A DNA stretch of 8,954 bases, taken from contig CALLNA010000165.1 in the NCBI GenBank assembly GCA_938005655.1, forward strand, positions 1-8,954, in the 5' to 3' direction. A program made the position numbers and the translations under genes. Positions 8,002 through 8,954 of this stretch are shown in pieces. Source of the DNA: an uncultured Novosphingobium sp. Lineage in GTDB: Bacteria; Pseudomonadota; Alphaproteobacteria; Sphingomonadales; Sphingomonadaceae. Below the pieces are notes generated by a model. The model was not told where the DNA came from. It was given only the letters and a program-made list of their open reading frames with translations, and ran no database searches. The first letter of the stretch is position 1, and each line of letters begins with the position of its first letter.

Positions 8002-8954
8002 TCAGGCCAGCATCGGTTCGGTCGTGGTGCCGAGCAGCGGGATGCCGATCGAGCGGCGGCCGCTGTAGTCGGTGCGGATCACGATCAGGCCGCTTTTCTC
8101 GAAATGGTCGAGCAGGCGGCGGATGCGGCCCATCGAGGTCGTGCCGTAGGCCCGCGCGAGGTCCTCGTCGTCGGGGCAGGGCGCGCCCTCCTGGGCGGCG
8201 CGGGCGAGCAGCAGGAAGGGGGCGAGCACGTCCTCGGGCAGGTCGCGGACCAAGCCGAGGAGGTCGCCCCAGGCCGGATCGGCCGGGTCGATCCCGGCGA
8301 CCGCCACGGCGAAGGCGCGGCGGAAGCGGGTGACGTCGAAGCCGTCGAGGCGCAGGCGACGCATCCGGCAGCGGACCGAGAAATCCTGGTAGAGCGCTGC
8401 CGGCTGCTGGAAGGTGCAGTCGGGCTCGGCGGCCATCTCGGCGAGGATCGCGGCGATCTCGCGCTCGCTCTCTGCCGCGTCGGGTGCGGGCGGGGCCTGG
8501 AAGCCGGGCGTCTCGGCCTCCGCCGTGTCAAAGGCGGAGATGCGCTCGGCCAGCAGCTCGGGCTCCGGCGCGCGGACGGGCTGGGGCGGCGGCGCGGCCA
8601 GCTCGTCCGCGCTCGGCGCGGCGTGGAGCAGGGCCTGGAGCTCCTCCGCCGAGGCGGAGGGCAGCGGCGCCAGCGCGTGGGAGACCGCGCGCGAGCCGGT
8701 CCGCACCGCGCCGATCCGCACCGCGATCGGCCGGCGGCTGACGGCCGGGCCGAGGCCGAGGAAGCGCCCGCGCTCCAGGTCGCGGATCTGCTCGGCCTGG
8801 CGGCGCTCCATGCCGAGGAGGTCGGCGGCGCGGGCCATGTCGATGTCGAGGAAGGTGCGGCCCATCAGGAAGTTGGAGGCCTCCGCCGCGACGTTCTTGG
8901 CCAGCTTGGCGAGCCGCTGGGTGGCGATGACGCCGGCCAGCCCGCGCTTGCGGC
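8002..8954 (-). CDS. HerA-like ATP-binding protein, C-terminal part (N-terminus beyond window edge)
   Basis: The frame is open from the right edge to a TGA at 8002-8004, showing 316 residues. The first visible residues (RKRGLAGVIATQRLAKLAKN, then GRTFLDIDMARAADLLGM and IRDLERGRFLGLGPA) match the end of the RecA-like core of HerA/DUF87-type ATPases, which are motor ATPases acting on DNA. The Walker A and B motifs must lie outside the window. A Pro/Ala/Glu-rich, probably disordered linker follows at about visible residues 96-160, then a helical segment of unknown type at about 165-255. The last 55 residues look like a winged helix: DLARAYG, the helix MGRIRRLLDHFEKSGLI, then a wing, RTDYSGRRSIGIP. 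An internal Met at 8865 is not the start, because conserved HerA sequence precedes it in frame. The gene converges on the beta-CASP gene with a 37-bp gap in which I see no clear terminator. NurA or other partners cannot be judged here. Confidence 0.8.
   Translation of the reverse strand, partial: RKRGLAGVIATQRLAKLAKNVAAEASNFLMGRTFLDIDMARAADLLGMERRQAEQIRDLERGRFLGLGPAVSRRPIAVRIGAVRTGSRAVSHALAPLPSASAEELQALLHAAPSADELAAPPPQPVRAPEPELLAERISAFDTAEAETPGFQAPPAPDAAESEREIAAILAEMAAEPDCTFQQPAALYQDFSVRCRMRRLRLDGFDVTRFRRAFAVAVAGIDPADPAWGDLLGLVRDLPEDVLAPFLLLARAAQEGAPCPDDEDLARAYGTTSMGRIRRLLDHFEKSGLIVIRTDYSGRRSIGIPLLGTTTEPMLA

Noticed and set aside
8643..8660. Inverted repeat CCTCCGCC-GA-GGCGGAGG with similar copies of the arms near 8518-8539 and 8880-8887
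   Set aside because: All copies lie inside the HerA-like coding region and are explained by Ala/Glu codons (GCG, GCC, GAG) in an Ala/Glu-rich stretch; no array or spacing regularity.
8862..8865. ATG at 8865 as the start of the minus-strand gene at the right edge
   Set aside because: The frame is open to the window edge, and the 29 upstream residues (including IATQRLAKL) are conserved HerA-type sequence, so this is an internal methionine.

Overview
The window is GC-rich, densely coding bacterial DNA. Its gene content suggests an alphaproteobacterium, most likely a sphingomonad (Sphingomonadaceae or relatives). Reasons: a TonB-dependent receptor with a DIVVTA TonB box, the codon usage, and the style of the neighbouring proteins. 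This placement is an inference from pattern, not from a marker gene. No tRNA, rRNA, CRISPR array, insertion sequence or integrase was seen.

Layout. (1) Positions 1-1967, minus strand: the N-terminal 655 residues of a TonB-dependent outer-membrane receptor, running off the left edge. (2) Positions 1968-2144: a 177-bp divergent intergenic region that should hold promoters for both sides. (3) Positions 2145-7964, plus strand: a probable three-gene operon. It encodes a membrane-anchored FMN/Fe-S glutamate-synthase-like protein, a MgtA-type (P3B) Mg2+-transporting P-type ATPase whose reading frame is broken near 5441-5445, and a beta-CASP metallo-beta-lactamase-fold RNase-like protein. The first two genes overlap by four bases (ATGA). 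(4) Positions 8002-8954, minus strand, convergent with the operon: the C-terminal part of a HerA-like ATPase that runs off the right edge and ends in a winged-helix-like segment.

How the genes may work together. The plus-strand genes look co-transcribed and translationally coupled. A redox flavoprotein, a Mg2+ importer and an RNA-processing enzyme could form a stress or low-energy adaptation set, but nothing in the sequence proves a shared pathway. The most concrete anomaly is the mgtA lesion. Both halves of the ATPase are well preserved, but they lie in different frames and seem to lack about ten residues at the junction. That junction sits exactly on a 12-bp perfect palindrome. This points to a recent pseudogene or a sequencing/assembly error rather than a new system. 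I did not find a clear, previously undescribed system here.
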